A stretch of DNA of 64,000 bases, taken from NCBI GenBank assembly GCA_963782595.1, contig CAWAKJ010000002.1, positions 496,001 to 560,000 of the forward strand. The letters are read 5' to 3'. The notes under the pieces are model-generated. The model was not told where the DNA came from, made no database searches, and saw only the letters and a list, made by a program, of their open reading frames with translations. Of the stretch, positions 1 through 8,706 are shown one piece after another; within the stretch, counting starts at the first letter, position 1; every line of letters begins with the position of its first letter. This stretch comes from JAMQPK01 sp963782595 (GTDB lineage Bacteria; Acidobacteriota; Vicinamibacteria; Vicinamibacterales; JAMQPK01). Position numbers and translations under genes: made by a program.

Positions 1-611
1 AGCGTCTCGAGATCTGAAGGCGACCACTTGCCGACTTCGAGCACTGGTGAATCGCCGCACCCTGGTGTATGAAGTCGAACGGCCTCGAGCCAGCGTAGCA
101 GGCGCGCCAGCGATGGATGGCGTGTATTCGCCGCGGCCGTACCCTGGCCGAACGTCTTGACGTCGGTGCTCCCGGCGCACTCGTCTCCACCGACTCGAGC
201 GGAAACAGCCTTCCGCAGCCTCAAGTTGACGTTTGGAACGCCGCCGAGCTCCACGACGATCTGAGTCTCGTCGAACCCGACGCCTTCCATGGATGCGGAC
301 ACAAGATAGACACCCGAGGTAGACACGCCGACCATATAGTCGCCGTTCTCGCTGGAGATCGCCTGCCACTTCCGACCGCCGGGGCGTCGCTGGTCTTGCA
401 CGACGAATCCGACAATGGACTCCGAGATACTGGTGACTTCGATGGCGGCTCCGGCCACCGCCCGACCCTGATCGTCAGTGACCTTTCCGCGGATCGGCCG
501 CGCCTGGGCGAGTGCGTGGGTGGCAACCGTCAGCACTGCAATGCTGATCAGTGCAGCGACTCGTGTGCCCCGGCCGTGGACAAGGCCGTCGACAGGAAAG
601 GCGGATATCAT
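1..611 (-). CDS. Secreted protein with carboxypeptidase-regulatory-like domain (partial, C-terminus outside window)
   Basis: The reading frame opens with ATG at 611 and stays open to the window edge, giving at least 203 residues. Residues about 15-37 form a hydrophobic segment ending in ALAQA, a plausible Sec signal peptide. After it comes a beta-sandwich repeat of the carboxypeptidase-regulatory type: RGKVTDDQGRAVAGA opens it, and strands such as GDYMVGV and GVYLVSAS follow. The visible tail (LLRWLEAVRLHTPG) looks like the start of a helical, perhaps TPR-like, region, but the window cuts it. Such proteins are usually periplasmic or surface-located. No specific function can be given. It diverges from the membrane-protein gene at 631, only 19 bases away. 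Confidence 0.7.
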   Translation of the reverse strand, partial: MISAFPVDGLVHGRGTRVAALISIAVLTVATHALAQARPIRGKVTDDQGRAVAGAAIEVTSISESIVGFVVQDQRRPGGRKWQAISSENGDYMVGVSTSGVYLVSASMEGVGFDETQIVVELGGVPNVNLRLRKAVSARVGGDECAGSTDVKTFGQGTAAANTRHPSLARLLRWLEAVRLHTPGCGDSPVLEVGKWSPSDLET

Positions 612-630
612 GATCTAACTAAGGATAGAC

Positions 631-1119
631 GTGTCAGGCACCACCTCTGCTGTCTTATTGTGGCTGTTCGTCATCAACCTGGGTGTTGCGTTCGGCGCGG
701 GGCTGTACGAACACCGCATCGTCGTGCCCGGGTGGATCAGCGCTTCGCCCGAGTCAGGCGCGCATTGGAATCCCGACGCCGTGCGTCAGGATGATACCGG
801 CCGGCGATTCTGGGCATTTGTTACGACGGTACCGCTCACGCTGCTCACGCTAGTTAATTTGTACGCCGCGGGGCGAGCGTCGGGTTCGCTTCGAATCTGG
901 TGGCTCGCCGCCGCTCTTGCTGCTCTTGCAGACCGCGCGTTCACATTCTCGTACTTCATTCCCACGATGGTCGGTCTTATGGGCGCGCCTGATTCACCGC
1001 AGTCGGTCGCTACGGCTGTATGGTGGTCGCAGCTTAACTATCTGCGCCACGCGATCGTGCTGGCGGCATGGCTCGCGTCCCTGCGGGCGTTTTCGCTGTT
1101 CTACCAGCAGGGCCGGTAG
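631..1119 (+). CDS. Small multi-spanning membrane protein, DUF1772-like
   Basis: A 162-aa protein starting at GTG. Four hydrophobic segments are visible, at about residues 5-25, 60-80, 88-108 and 138-156. The first begins AVLLWLFVINLGVAFGAG and is followed by YEHRIVVPGW, an arrangement typical of DUF1772/anthrone-oxygenase-like membrane proteins. It lies between the divergent secreted protein at 1-611 and the convergent AraC-family gene that ends at 1132. An AraC-type regulator and a methyltransferase nearby suggest a small stress or detoxification island, but nothing ties this protein to a substrate. Confidence 0.65.
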   Translation: MSGTTSAVLLWLFVINLGVAFGAGLYEHRIVVPGWISASPESGAHWNPDAVRQDDTGRRFWAFVTTVPLTLLTLVNLYAAGRASGSLRIWWLAAALAALADRAFTFSYFIPTMVGLMGAPDSPQSVATAVWWSQLNYLRHAIVLAAWLASLRAFSLFYQQGR

Positions 1120-1131
1120 GGCGGTTCTCGA

Positions 1132-2101
1132 TCAGCTCGTTGCGCTCGCCAGCGACCGGTCTTTCCTCCATTGACTTGGAGGCGCGCCGACCGCTTTCTT
1201 GAACGCCCGGCTGAACGCCGCTTCAGACTCATAGCCGACCCGGTCGGCTATGGTCGCGACGCTGTCCATGCCGCTACGCAGTTGATTCGCGGCAAGCTGC
1301 ATCCGCCAGTTCGTCAGATACTGCATAGGCGGCTGTCCCACGAACTGTGTGAACCGCTCGGCCAGCGCCGATCTCGAGAGTCCCACTTCACGGGCCATGG
1401 ACTCGAGCGTCCAGTCGCGCGAGGGGCTTCCGTGCAATGCGGCCAGCGCGCGCCCCACGAACGGCTCGCGAAGCCCGGCGAGCCAGCCGGTGCGATCGGC
1501 CGGCAGCGTTTCCACATATCGCCGCACGACGTCCACGAACATCAGCTCGCTCAAATGGCCGAGTACGCACTCGCCACCGGGCCGCCGTTCTTTCGCCTCT
1601 GCCACGGCAAATTGCACGAACGCGCCAATGGCGCCCGTCTTTGCATCGCTGACGTGGATGACGCGCGGCAGCGCGGACAGCAGCGGGTTGAACGGCCGCG
1701 CATCGCAGCCCAGAAACCCGCAGACGAAGTGGGCCGAATCGAGGCCGGTGTCGCCCACCGACATCGTGAACGGCAACTGACCGTCGCTCGGGCGGCGATA
1801 CCGCGCGACGTCCGCCGGGTGGCGCATGCCGGGTGCGCTCGACAGCGCATGCGAATCGCCGTGTGGAAACACCACCACGTCACCTGCGGACCCGCAATGG
1901 TTGCTCCCCTTCGAGGCATGCCCAGCATGAGCCGCGCGTGATGACGTGATATGAGATGAGGTGCTCGGCTCCGGGGAACATTCTCCCGACAATCGACCCG
2001 CCCGGCGGTGTCTCGGCCACCCACGGTTCCGATGCGTTCACGTCGAAGAAAATGGCGCCCGTCAGCCGTACGGCCCGCAACACATCCGACAACGCATCCA
2101 T
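1132..2101 (-). pseudogene. AraC-family transcriptional regulator with cupin sensor domain, frame-disrupted
   Basis: Two overlapping frames together make one normal AraC regulator of about 322 aa. The upstream part starts with ATG at 2101 (MDALSDVLRAVRLTGAIFF) and is a cupin-type ligand domain; it runs into a stop after LEGEQPLRVR. The downstream frame resumes with AGDVVVFPHGDSHALSS, the expected next strand of the same cupin, and continues into two helix-turn-helix motifs (LESMAREVGLSRSALAERF and VATIADRVGYESEAAFSRAF). The shift lies near 1885-1889. It can be repaired by removing one C or adding two bases. The gene is divergent from the methyltransferase at 2236, its likely target. It could be a real pseudogene or a sequence error. 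Confidence 0.75.
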
Positions 2102-2235
2102 CAGCACCCTCCGCGCGCACGCACACATGAATCCGGACGATCGGCAACGTCTAGCGGACGCGCGGTCATTCCAGTGTCCGCATAGGCTCGCTAGACTCTC
2201 AGAATTGCAAAACGATTTTACAAGGAGTCACGATC

Positions 2236-3075
2236 ATGGCGAACACAATCGAAGAGACCACGGAACGATCGGCCGCCGAACTGGAGGCCATCAAGCAGCG
2301 GCAACGCGCCACCTGGGCGTCGGGCGACTACGGAATCATCGGCACGACGCTGCAGATCGTCGGCGAGTCTTTGTGCGAAGCTGTCGACCTTCGCGCGGGC
2401 TCGAAGGTGCTGGATGTCGCGGCGGGCAACGGCAACAGCTCGCTGGCTGCCGCGCGCCGATGGTGCGACGTCACCTCCACTGATTACGCCCCCACGCTGC
2501 TCGAGAACGGCCGCATTCGCGCCGAGGCCGAGCGGCTCGCAATCCGATTCCAGGAGGCCGATGCCGAGGCGCTGCCGTTTGCCGACGGATCGTTCGATGT
2601 CGTGCTGTCATCGTTCGGCGTCATGTTCGCGCCGAATCACACGCGCACGGCGAGCGAACTGCTGCGCGTCTGCCGGCGGGGCGGCCGTATCGGTCTGACG
2701 AACTGGACACCGCGGGGGTTTATCGGTCAGCTGTTCATGGTGATGGGCCGGCACGTGCCGCCGCCCCCGGGCCTCACGCCAGCGTCGCGGTGGGGAGCCG
2801 AAGATCATCTCGATCGGCTGTTCCGGGACTCAGCGTCGCGGATCGACGTCACGCCTCGGGAATTCGTGTTCCGGTACCTTTCGGCTGCACACTTCATTGA
2901 CGTGTTCAGAACGTGGTACGGCCCGGTGCACAAAGCCTTCGCGGGTCTTTCTGTCGAATCGCAGCAGCGTCTCGAGAGCGACCTCATCAAGCTGATTGGC
3001 GATTTCAACCGCAGCGGTGATTCGACGATGGTGGTGCCGAGCGAGTACGTCGAGGTGGTCATCACGAAGAAATAG
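2236..3075 (+). CDS. Class I SAM-dependent methyltransferase
   Basis: A 279-aa enzyme with a clear ribosome binding site (AAGGAG) 11 bases before ATG. The Rossmann SAM-binding motif I is VLDVAAGNGNSSLAAAR at about residue 59. It is followed by an acidic motif II (DYAPTLL) and the motif IV/post-I region FADGSFDVVLSSFGVMFAPN, typical of the UbiE/COQ5-like Methyltransf_11/25 group. The substrate is unknown. The gene is divergent from the AraC-family regulator with about 134 bases between their starts, so it is probably under that regulator's control. An imperfect 25-nt inverted repeat follows it at 3110-3175. Confidence 0.8.
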   Translation: MANTIEETTERSAAELEAIKQRQRATWASGDYGIIGTTLQIVGESLCEAVDLRAGSKVLDVAAGNGNSSLAAARRWCDVTSTDYAPTLLENGRIRAEAERLAIRFQEADAEALPFADGSFDVVLSSFGVMFAPNHTRTASELLRVCRRGGRIGLTNWTPRGFIGQLFMVMGRHVPPPPGLTPASRWGAEDHLDRLFRDSASRIDVTPREFVFRYLSAAHFIDVFRTWYGPVHKAFAGLSVESQQRLESDLIKLIGDFNRSGDSTMVVPSEYVEVVITKK

Positions 3076-3109
3076 CCGCGGTTGGCTGCCCGTCACGAAA
3101 TGCGCAACA

Positions 3110-3175
3110 GGAGATTAGGAGCTCAGGAGGGCAGTGAACGAATCGATTTCCTGCCCTCCTAATCTCATATTCTCC
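3110..3175. repeat. Large imperfect inverted repeat between methyltransferase and esterase genes
   Basis: Arms 3110-3134 and 3151-3175 pair at 21 of 25 positions around a 16-base loop. The innermost ten pairs (AGGAGGGCAG with CTGCCCTCCT) are perfect. There is no trailing T-run, so it is not a standard intrinsic terminator, although it could stop or stabilise transcripts. It ends 14 bases before the esterase ATG and so would lie in that gene's leader. Confidence 0.7.
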
Positions 3176-3189
3176 TGTAAAGTTTGAGC

Positions 3190-4362
3190 ATGAGAAGGCT
3201 CTCTCGTCGCGAGCTCGTGCAATTGACTGCCGCAGCGGCTACCTCGCGCGTCGCGAGGCTCGGCGCCCAAACGCCGCCGGTAAGCCAGGCCTACATCGGC
3301 CCTCTCACCGGCATTACGAGCGGCATTGAAGACCGCAGATTCGATCCTGTTGCGCACACCCACGATCTCTACACTGCAGCACCGCGCCGGCTTCGCTTCC
3401 AGGCTGGCACTCGCGGCGAGGCCGAAAAGTGGCAACAGACACTCCGGGCGCGGGTGACCGAGCTCATCGGGGGGTTCCCGTCGAACCGACATCCACTCAG
3501 TCCCATCACGCTCGAGACGCGTTCGTTCCCAGGTTACACGCGCGAAAAGATCGTCTTCGACAGCCAGCCGGGCGTCAGCGTGCTCGCTTATCTTCTGCTT
3601 CCCGCAAACGTGCAACGGCCGGCCCCTGTGATGATTTGCGTGCCCGGCCACGGCCGGGGTGTTGACGACATCGTCGGCATCGACGAACGCGGCATGGATC
3701 GAACTGACAAGTCCGGTTATCAGCACGATTTCGCCATTCAGGTGGCGGAGGCCGGGATGGCTGCGATGGCGATCGAGCCGATGGGATTCGGCTGCCGTCG
3801 AGATCCCATCAACGCACGACAAGGCCTGTCGCGCAAGGCGTGCGATCCAGCGGCGGGCGGGGCTCTCCTGCTCGGTCAGACGATGGTCGGCTGGCGTGTG
3901 TGGGATGTGATGCAGACGCTCGACTACATCGCGACGCGCTCGGAGCTCGATTCGAGCCGCGTCGGTTGCATGGGCATCTCAGGCGGCGGCACCGTCACCG
4001 TGTTTGCAACGGCTCTCGACCCGCGCATCCGGGTGGCGCTCGTCAGCGGCTACCTGAACACCTTCCGCGACAGCATCGGAAGCCTCGCTCACTGCATCGA
4101 CAATTATGTGCCCGGAATCCTGAACTGGGCTGAGATGCACGACATCGCAGGCCTCATCGCGCCACGGCCGCTCTTTGTGGAATCGGGAGAGCGAGACAAC
4201 ATCTTCCCGGTTCGCGCGAGCATCGAGAGCTTCAACGAAGTCCGGAAGATCTACAGCGTCTTTGGCGCGCCAGACGCTGTCGAGCAGGAAGTCTTCCCTG
4301 ACGAGCATGCGTTCTGGGGCAAGCGCGGCATCCCGTTCATCGCCAGGCAGTTGAAAGCGTGA
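3190..4362 (+). CDS. Tat-exported alpha/beta-hydrolase (acetyl-xylan-esterase-like)
   Basis: The ATG at 3190 gives 390 aa. The N-terminus MRRLSRRELVQLTAAAA is a twin-arginine signal, so the enzyme is likely folded before export. The alpha/beta-hydrolase fold is marked by PVMICVPGHGRG (oxyanion-hole strand) and a nucleophile elbow GISGGG with Ser264. The other triad members are likely Asp336 in GERDNIFPV and His373 in DEHAFWG. Large bacterial esterases of this type deacetylate sugars or plant polymers; the real substrate cannot be read from sequence. A TTG two codons upstream is a less likely start. The gene converges on the phosphoesterase gene, with a heptamer repeat array filling the gap. 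Confidence 0.8.
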   Translation: MRRLSRRELVQLTAAAATSRVARLGAQTPPVSQAYIGPLTGITSGIEDRRFDPVAHTHDLYTAAPRRLRFQAGTRGEAEKWQQTLRARVTELIGGFPSNRHPLSPITLETRSFPGYTREKIVFDSQPGVSVLAYLLLPANVQRPAPVMICVPGHGRGVDDIVGIDERGMDRTDKSGYQHDFAIQVAEAGMAAMAIEPMGFGCRRDPINARQGLSRKACDPAAGGALLLGQTMVGWRVWDVMQTLDYIATRSELDSSRVGCMGISGGGTVTVFATALDPRIRVALVSGYLNTFRDSIGSLAHCIDNYVPGILNWAEMHDIAGLIAPRPLFVESGERDNIFPVRASIESFNEVRKIYSVFGAPDAVEQEVFPDEHAFWGKRGIPFIARQLKA

Positions 4363-4368
4363 TGAGGC

Positions 4369-4410
4369 GACTTGCGCCTTACGACTTCCGACTTGCGACT
4401 TTCGACTTAC
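4369..4410. repeat. Six tandem 7-bp units (GACTTNC) in the spacer between convergent genes
   Basis: Units at 4369, 4376, 4383, 4390, 4397 and 4404 read GACTTGC, GCCTTAC, GACTTCC, GACTTGC, GACTTTC and GACTTAC. The array occupies almost the whole gap between the esterase stop (4362) and the phosphoesterase stop (4413). Function unknown. Confidence 0.85.
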
Positions 4411-4412
4411 TT

Positions 4413-7400
4413 CTATTGCGCTGTCACCGACACATCGTCGATAAGAATCGTCGTGCGCTCGGAGCTGCTGTTCTTCCTGTTGTTGTAGCCTCCGAGAATC
4501 ACCGTGTGCGTCCCCGCCGGCAGCGTGCCGAGCGATTGCTGGAACAACCGCCAGCCGGTTCCGATCGGGCTTCCGCCGTTGCCGTTGCCGGTCACTTGCG
4601 CGATGTAGTCGGCAGGAGGCACCCCTTTGAGCACGCCGTCGATGCTGGCCAGCACCTGGCTGAATTCATCGCTCTCGTACTCGGAGCCCTGATCGAGGTT
4701 GTAGCGGAACGACAGTACAACCGTTCTCGGCGTGCTCAGCGTGAACGTACGACGGTACCCGCCTGACATGCCGTTGATCGTGTTGCTGTTTTCGCCACCC
4801 AATCGAACGCGTAACGCACCACCGGTGAACCCGCCCGACGAGACACGTGAGCCGCTCGCATAACTCGATTGGGTGGCGCCTCTGAACGTGTTGTCAACGT
4901 ACGTGAAACTGTCCGACCCGGAATTGAAATTCGCCGTGAAGAGCGTGACCGGTGGAGGAGGTGGTGCGGGCTGTACGGTGATGGAGACCACTGTTGGGCC
5001 CGAGGTAGCCGTTCCGTCGCTCGCGCGATAGGTGAACGAGTCCGGGCCCGAATAGCCGGCCGTCGGCGTATAACTGAACGAACCGTTCGTTGCGAGCGAC
5101 AGGGTGCCGTGAGCGGGACCGGTCACCACGCCGGCGGTCAACGATGTGCTGTCGATATCGCTGTCGTTGCCGAGCACTCCCGGGAGACTGACCGAAAGCG
5201 TGCTCCCGCCCTGCACCGAGTAGGATTCGGTCACAGCAGCAGGTGGATCGTTCACCGGCTGCACGGCGACAGACACCGTCGCCGTATTACTCGTGGTCTC
5301 GCCGTCGCTCGCGCGGAAGGTGAAGCTGTCCGCGCCGCTGTAATTGGCGGCGGGTTGATAGACCACTGCCGGAGGCGTGCCGCTCACAGTGCCATTCGCG
5401 GGTCCATTGACGATCGAGTACGTCAACACGTCGCCGTCAGGATCGGATGCACCGAGCGTGATGCCCATCGTTCCGTCTTCGGAGAGGCCGTGCGACTGGC
5501 TGACGGCCACGGGAGGCCGATTGATGGTGCCATCGTGCGCCGTTGTGAACGCCCAGACGGGGCTGGTCCGGATCTTCCCGCTGGCGTTGGTCACCGTCAC
5601 ACGCCATTCGTACTTTGTGTCGGGCGCCAGCGTCGGGTTGACGACGGCGGTCGAATGGTTTTCCGCCGTCATGTTGCCCGCGCTGTCGAAGGCGCCTGCC
5701 ATGGGAAAGTCGAGTGCGAACTCGCTGTTGGCGTCGGTTTCGAAGCGATTCAACCACGGCGAGTATGTCTGCACGTACACCTTGTCATCGCCGGGAACGA
5801 ATCGCAGAATCCGCAGCCAGCCGTCGCCTCCGTTCACACGCCCCTGATAGTCGGCCAGCATCTGATACACCGGGTGGCCATTGGCCACGTCGCTGCGGCG
5901 CGACTCGTCGTGCACGTGCCCGCTCAACATGAAATGCAGATTCGGATTGGGCACGGCCAGTCCGTCCCACAGGTACTGCGTGTTCAGGCAGCCATGTGTC
6001 GCGCGCTGCGCAGCTTCGTTCAGATAGGCATGCGTTGTCATGAAGCCGATGCGATTCGGATAGCTCTTGTAAATCGAATCCGCCCATGCGACGGCTCCTG
6101 CGGGCGGGCAGTACTCGAGGTGAACGAAGACGAAGTCCATCCCGCTCGCGGATATCAACTGGTAGTTGTTGTCGTTCAGGCTCTGATAGTGGCCGCCGTA
6201 CCAAGGCTCGCTCTGATAGCGCGTATACGGAAAGTTCTGGTTGTACATCGTCGTCGGCAGATCGTGATTGCCCGGTCCCATCCCGTAGGGCACGACGCCA
6301 TCGAGCATGCTGAGGTTCTGGTTTGCGCGTTCCCACTGGATCGCCGTGTTCTGATTGACGATGTCTCCTTCATGGGTGACGAAGACGATGTTGCGTTCTT
6401 CCTTCTTGTCGATGATCCACTGCATTTGCGACGTGAAGATCGCCGGATACGACTCCGCATAGAACTGGGTATCGGGCACCGCGATGATGGTGAACTCCTG
6501 CGGTGCCGCCCGCCGCAGTTCGAAACTGACGTTGAGGGGGCCGGGGCCCGGATCGCTTACCGTGGCTGACAGCGTCGCCGATGTGCTGACGTTATTGGCT
6601 TCGTCAACCGGCAACAGGAGGACAGGTTCGTCGGGAGCGTTCCCATCGGCCGTCAGCTCAAAATCGACAGATGCCCAGCCCTGCTGGCCGATCACGTCCA
6701 CGACTCGTACGTTCCAGAAGTACGTCTGTCCAGGAACCACATCGGTCGAAAAGCTGACGTCGGCGGTAGCGCCTGCGAGCGCTTGCGTGGCAATCGGCGT
6801 CTGGCCCGGTTTGAACCCAACGGTCAGGACGGGCGAAGTTGTCGATTCGCTGCTGGCAAAGTCGACACCGTCTGCCCCGGAGTCGATGAGCACGACACCG
6901 TAGTTCTGAGCGCCGTTGGCCCACTCCTGCACGAACTGCGTCACGTCGAACAGGCGGAGACCCGTGGTCGTGCAGTCGCCGGTCAAGCCGACACCGGCGT
7001 TCGAATTCGCTCCGTCTGCGCCTGCCGACCCCCACGCGAGACCCGTCGCGCGCTGGTTCCATGTCGCCTCGTCTTCCACCCAGTCCTGGGTCAGGCGGTA
7101 GAGACGTAGCGTGTTACCGAAGTTCGTGCAGTTCACCTGCAGCACCGCCGAAGTGATGACGGCACCAGGTGGCACGCGTCCGGCCCCGCTCCCGACGAGC
7201 GTGGGGAACTTCACCAGACCGTGCGCGTGCGGCGTCAGGCCGTCGACTTTCAGAGAGGTGCTGTTCCCGTTGGCCGTCGCCGGCGAGTCCGCGGAAATCG
7301 TTGCGTCCTGAATCTGAGATGGCCCGCTGAACACCGCCGTTTCTGGTGGCCCACCGATATACAGGGTCGCGCTGAATAGGCCCGCTGGTGCCGAGACCGA

Positions 7401-8066
7401 TGCCGTAAACGTGACCGCCGATGTATTGATGAGGCTGGAGTGCGCCGGTGAGATGAGCGTGACGCTTGGCACCGGCGGCCGATTTTCTGTCGCGCGCAGC
7501 TCGAGGTCGAAGCTCACATCCGTGCTCGTCCCCGATTGCTGATGAATCTCGACTGCGAGCACATTATCTCCAGCCACGAGCAGCGAGGGATCGATCGGCG
7601 TCTCGAGCCAGGCACTTTCGTCGGCGCCTCCGATGGCCACCGGCGCCAGCGTCGTGTAGCTCACCGAACCGGCAGGCATGTTGGATCGTGCGACCTCGAT
7701 GCCGTTGAGATAGATCACCGCGCCGTCATCGCGCACGTAGCGCGCGCTCAATGCGTTGAAGGCCGATGGATTCGAGACGCTGAAATGGCGCCGGAAGTAG
7801 TAGGTGATGCGCCGGCTGGTCGTGCTGCTTCCGTACGAAATGACAGTGGACTCGTCACCATCGCCGTAACCGAGCTGGGCGGCGCCGGTTGGCCAGCTGC
7901 TGTCGTTGTACGCAGACGCGCTCCACAGCGCGCCGAGATTTGCGCCGCTGTCGTTGTATTTCCACGTCGAACCTGGAGCGATCAACGTCTGGTCGGCCGT
8001 TCGTGTCGGTGCCGAGGACAGAAGCAGCAATGCGACAACACCGACGGAGAGCTTCCAGCGCGACAT
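4413..8066 (-). CDS. Large secreted multidomain calcineurin-like phosphoesterase
   Basis: A 1217-aa protein with a Sec signal peptide (VGVVALLLLSSAPTRTA). The domain order read by eye is: a galactose-binding-like N-terminal domain (about 30-195), an Ig-like and DNRLRE-type region (about 205-430), an Fn3-like segment, a metallophosphoesterase core (about 565-770), another Fn3-like segment, two cadherin/Ig-like repeats rich in DPDGD and DSDIDS motifs (about 875-1065), and a lectin-like C-terminal domain ending near LIDDVSVTAQ. Metal-ligand motifs of the core are VPDTQFY, HEGDIVN, GNHDLP, TTHAY and SGHVHDE. It is probably extracellular, hydrolysing phosphoesters in bound polymers. Its own promoter should lie in the short gap to 8130. 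Confidence 0.85.
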   Translation of the reverse strand: MSRWKLSVGVVALLLLSSAPTRTADQTLIAPGSTWKYNDSGANLGALWSASAYNDSSWPTGAAQLGYGDGDESTVISYGSSTTSRRITYYFRRHFSVSNPSAFNALSARYVRDDGAVIYLNGIEVARSNMPAGSVSYTTLAPVAIGGADESAWLETPIDPSLLVAGDNVLAVEIHQQSGTSTDVSFDLELRATENRPPVPSVTLISPAHSSLINTSAVTFTASVSAPAGLFSATLYIGGPPETAVFSGPSQIQDATISADSPATANGNSTSLKVDGLTPHAHGLVKFPTLVGSGAGRVPPGAVITSAVLQVNCTNFGNTLRLYRLTQDWVEDEATWNQRATGLAWGSAGADGANSNAGVGLTGDCTTTGLRLFDVTQFVQEWANGAQNYGVVLIDSGADGVDFASSESTTSPVLTVGFKPGQTPIATQALAGATADVSFSTDVVPGQTYFWNVRVVDVIGQQGWASVDFELTADGNAPDEPVLLLPVDEANNVSTSATLSATVSDPGPGPLNVSFELRRAAPQEFTIIAVPDTQFYAESYPAIFTSQMQWIIDKKEERNIVFVTHEGDIVNQNTAIQWERANQNLSMLDGVVPYGMGPGNHDLPTTMYNQNFPYTRYQSEPWYGGHYQSLNDNNYQLISASGMDFVFVHLEYCPPAGAVAWADSIYKSYPNRIGFMTTHAYLNEAAQRATHGCLNTQYLWDGLAVPNPNLHFMLSGHVHDESRRSDVANGHPVYQMLADYQGRVNGGDGWLRILRFVPGDDKVYVQTYSPWLNRFETDANSEFALDFPMAGAFDSAGNMTAENHSTAVVNPTLAPDTKYEWRVTVTNASGKIRTSPVWAFTTAHDGTINRPPVAVSQSHGLSEDGTMGITLGASDPDGDVLTYSIVNGPANGTVSGTPPAVVYQPAANYSGADSFTFRASDGETTSNTATVSVAVQPVNDPPAAVTESYSVQGGSTLSVSLPGVLGNDSDIDSTSLTAGVVTGPAHGTLSLATNGSFSYTPTAGYSGPDSFTYRASDGTATSGPTVVSITVQPAPPPPPVTLFTANFNSGSDSFTYVDNTFRGATQSSYASGSRVSSGGFTGGALRVRLGGENSNTINGMSGGYRRTFTLSTPRTVVLSFRYNLDQGSEYESDEFSQVLASIDGVLKGVPPADYIAQVTGNGNGGSPIGTGWRLFQQSLGTLPAGTHTVILGGYNNRKNSSSERTTILIDDVSVTAQ

Positions 8067-8129
8067 GGCGACGCTACTTCAACACGCGGATCGTGTGAAG
8101 TCAATGACGTCCTGGAGCAGAAGAGGAAG

Positions 8130-8564
8130 TCATCCCACAGGCAGACTTGTCGTCCTGCGGACCGTCGTGGAATCGACGGTGGCATGGCGAGTCGCGACGA
8201 GATAGGCAACGAACAGCGCGACCCACACGGCGTCCACGACGATCGCGATGCCCGCCTGGTAGCCGAGAAAGCGCTGCCCCTGCGAGATCACCAGAACCAC
8301 GAAGATCGCCTTGCTCGTCGCGGCGACCACGAGCGTCATCGACCTGACAGCAGGATTGAATGCGCCGTAGATGAGCATCGCTCCGATCAATCCGATGAGT
8401 GCGCCCCAGTTCCGCACGACCACAGACGCCACCGGACCACTCAGCGTTTCCCCGAACGTGGACTGAAGCGCCGCCTCAGGTGCGAAGAACGCATAGATCA
8501 TCGTGAGGGTCAGTACTCCGGACACGATCATCAGTCGATGGATGTTAGCGACGATCCAGGACAT
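8130..8564 (-). CDS. Small four-helix membrane protein of unknown function
   Basis: The ATG at 8564 gives 144 aa. A longer upstream reading is low-complexity and overlaps the divergent FkbM gene, so it was not used. Four hydrophobic helices are visible, at about residues 9-27, 48-68, 74-97 and 104-125 (for example YQAGIAIVVDAVWVALFVAYL). There is no catalytic motif. The gene sits upstream of the phosphoesterase in the same direction, with 63 bases between. No function can be proposed. Confidence 0.65.
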   Translation of the reverse strand: MSWIVANIHRLMIVSGVLTLTMIYAFFAPEAALQSTFGETLSGPVASVVVRNWGALIGLIGAMLIYGAFNPAVRSMTLVVAATSKAIFVVLVISQGQRFLGYQAGIAIVVDAVWVALFVAYLVATRHATVDSTTVRRTTSLPVG

Positions 8565-8706
8565 AACGCCTCCGCACAGCGATGGATTGACGCGAAAGAA
8601 GGCGTGAGCATACCACCGGTCGGTGGGACGCCGTGGCCGTCCTCGAGAGTCCAAGAAAAAAATTGGCCGCCAATCACCCGCCGCCTGTGGTGATAAGGTA
8701 CGCACC

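Noticed and set aside
4869..6569. Long plus-strand reading frame of 566 codons
   Set aside because: It lies antisense to the phosphoesterase, is arginine/histidine rich and has no domain or ribosome site.
7536..8693. Plus-strand reading frame of 385 codons
   Set aside because: Runs antisense through the phosphoesterase start and the small membrane gene; composition is not protein-like.
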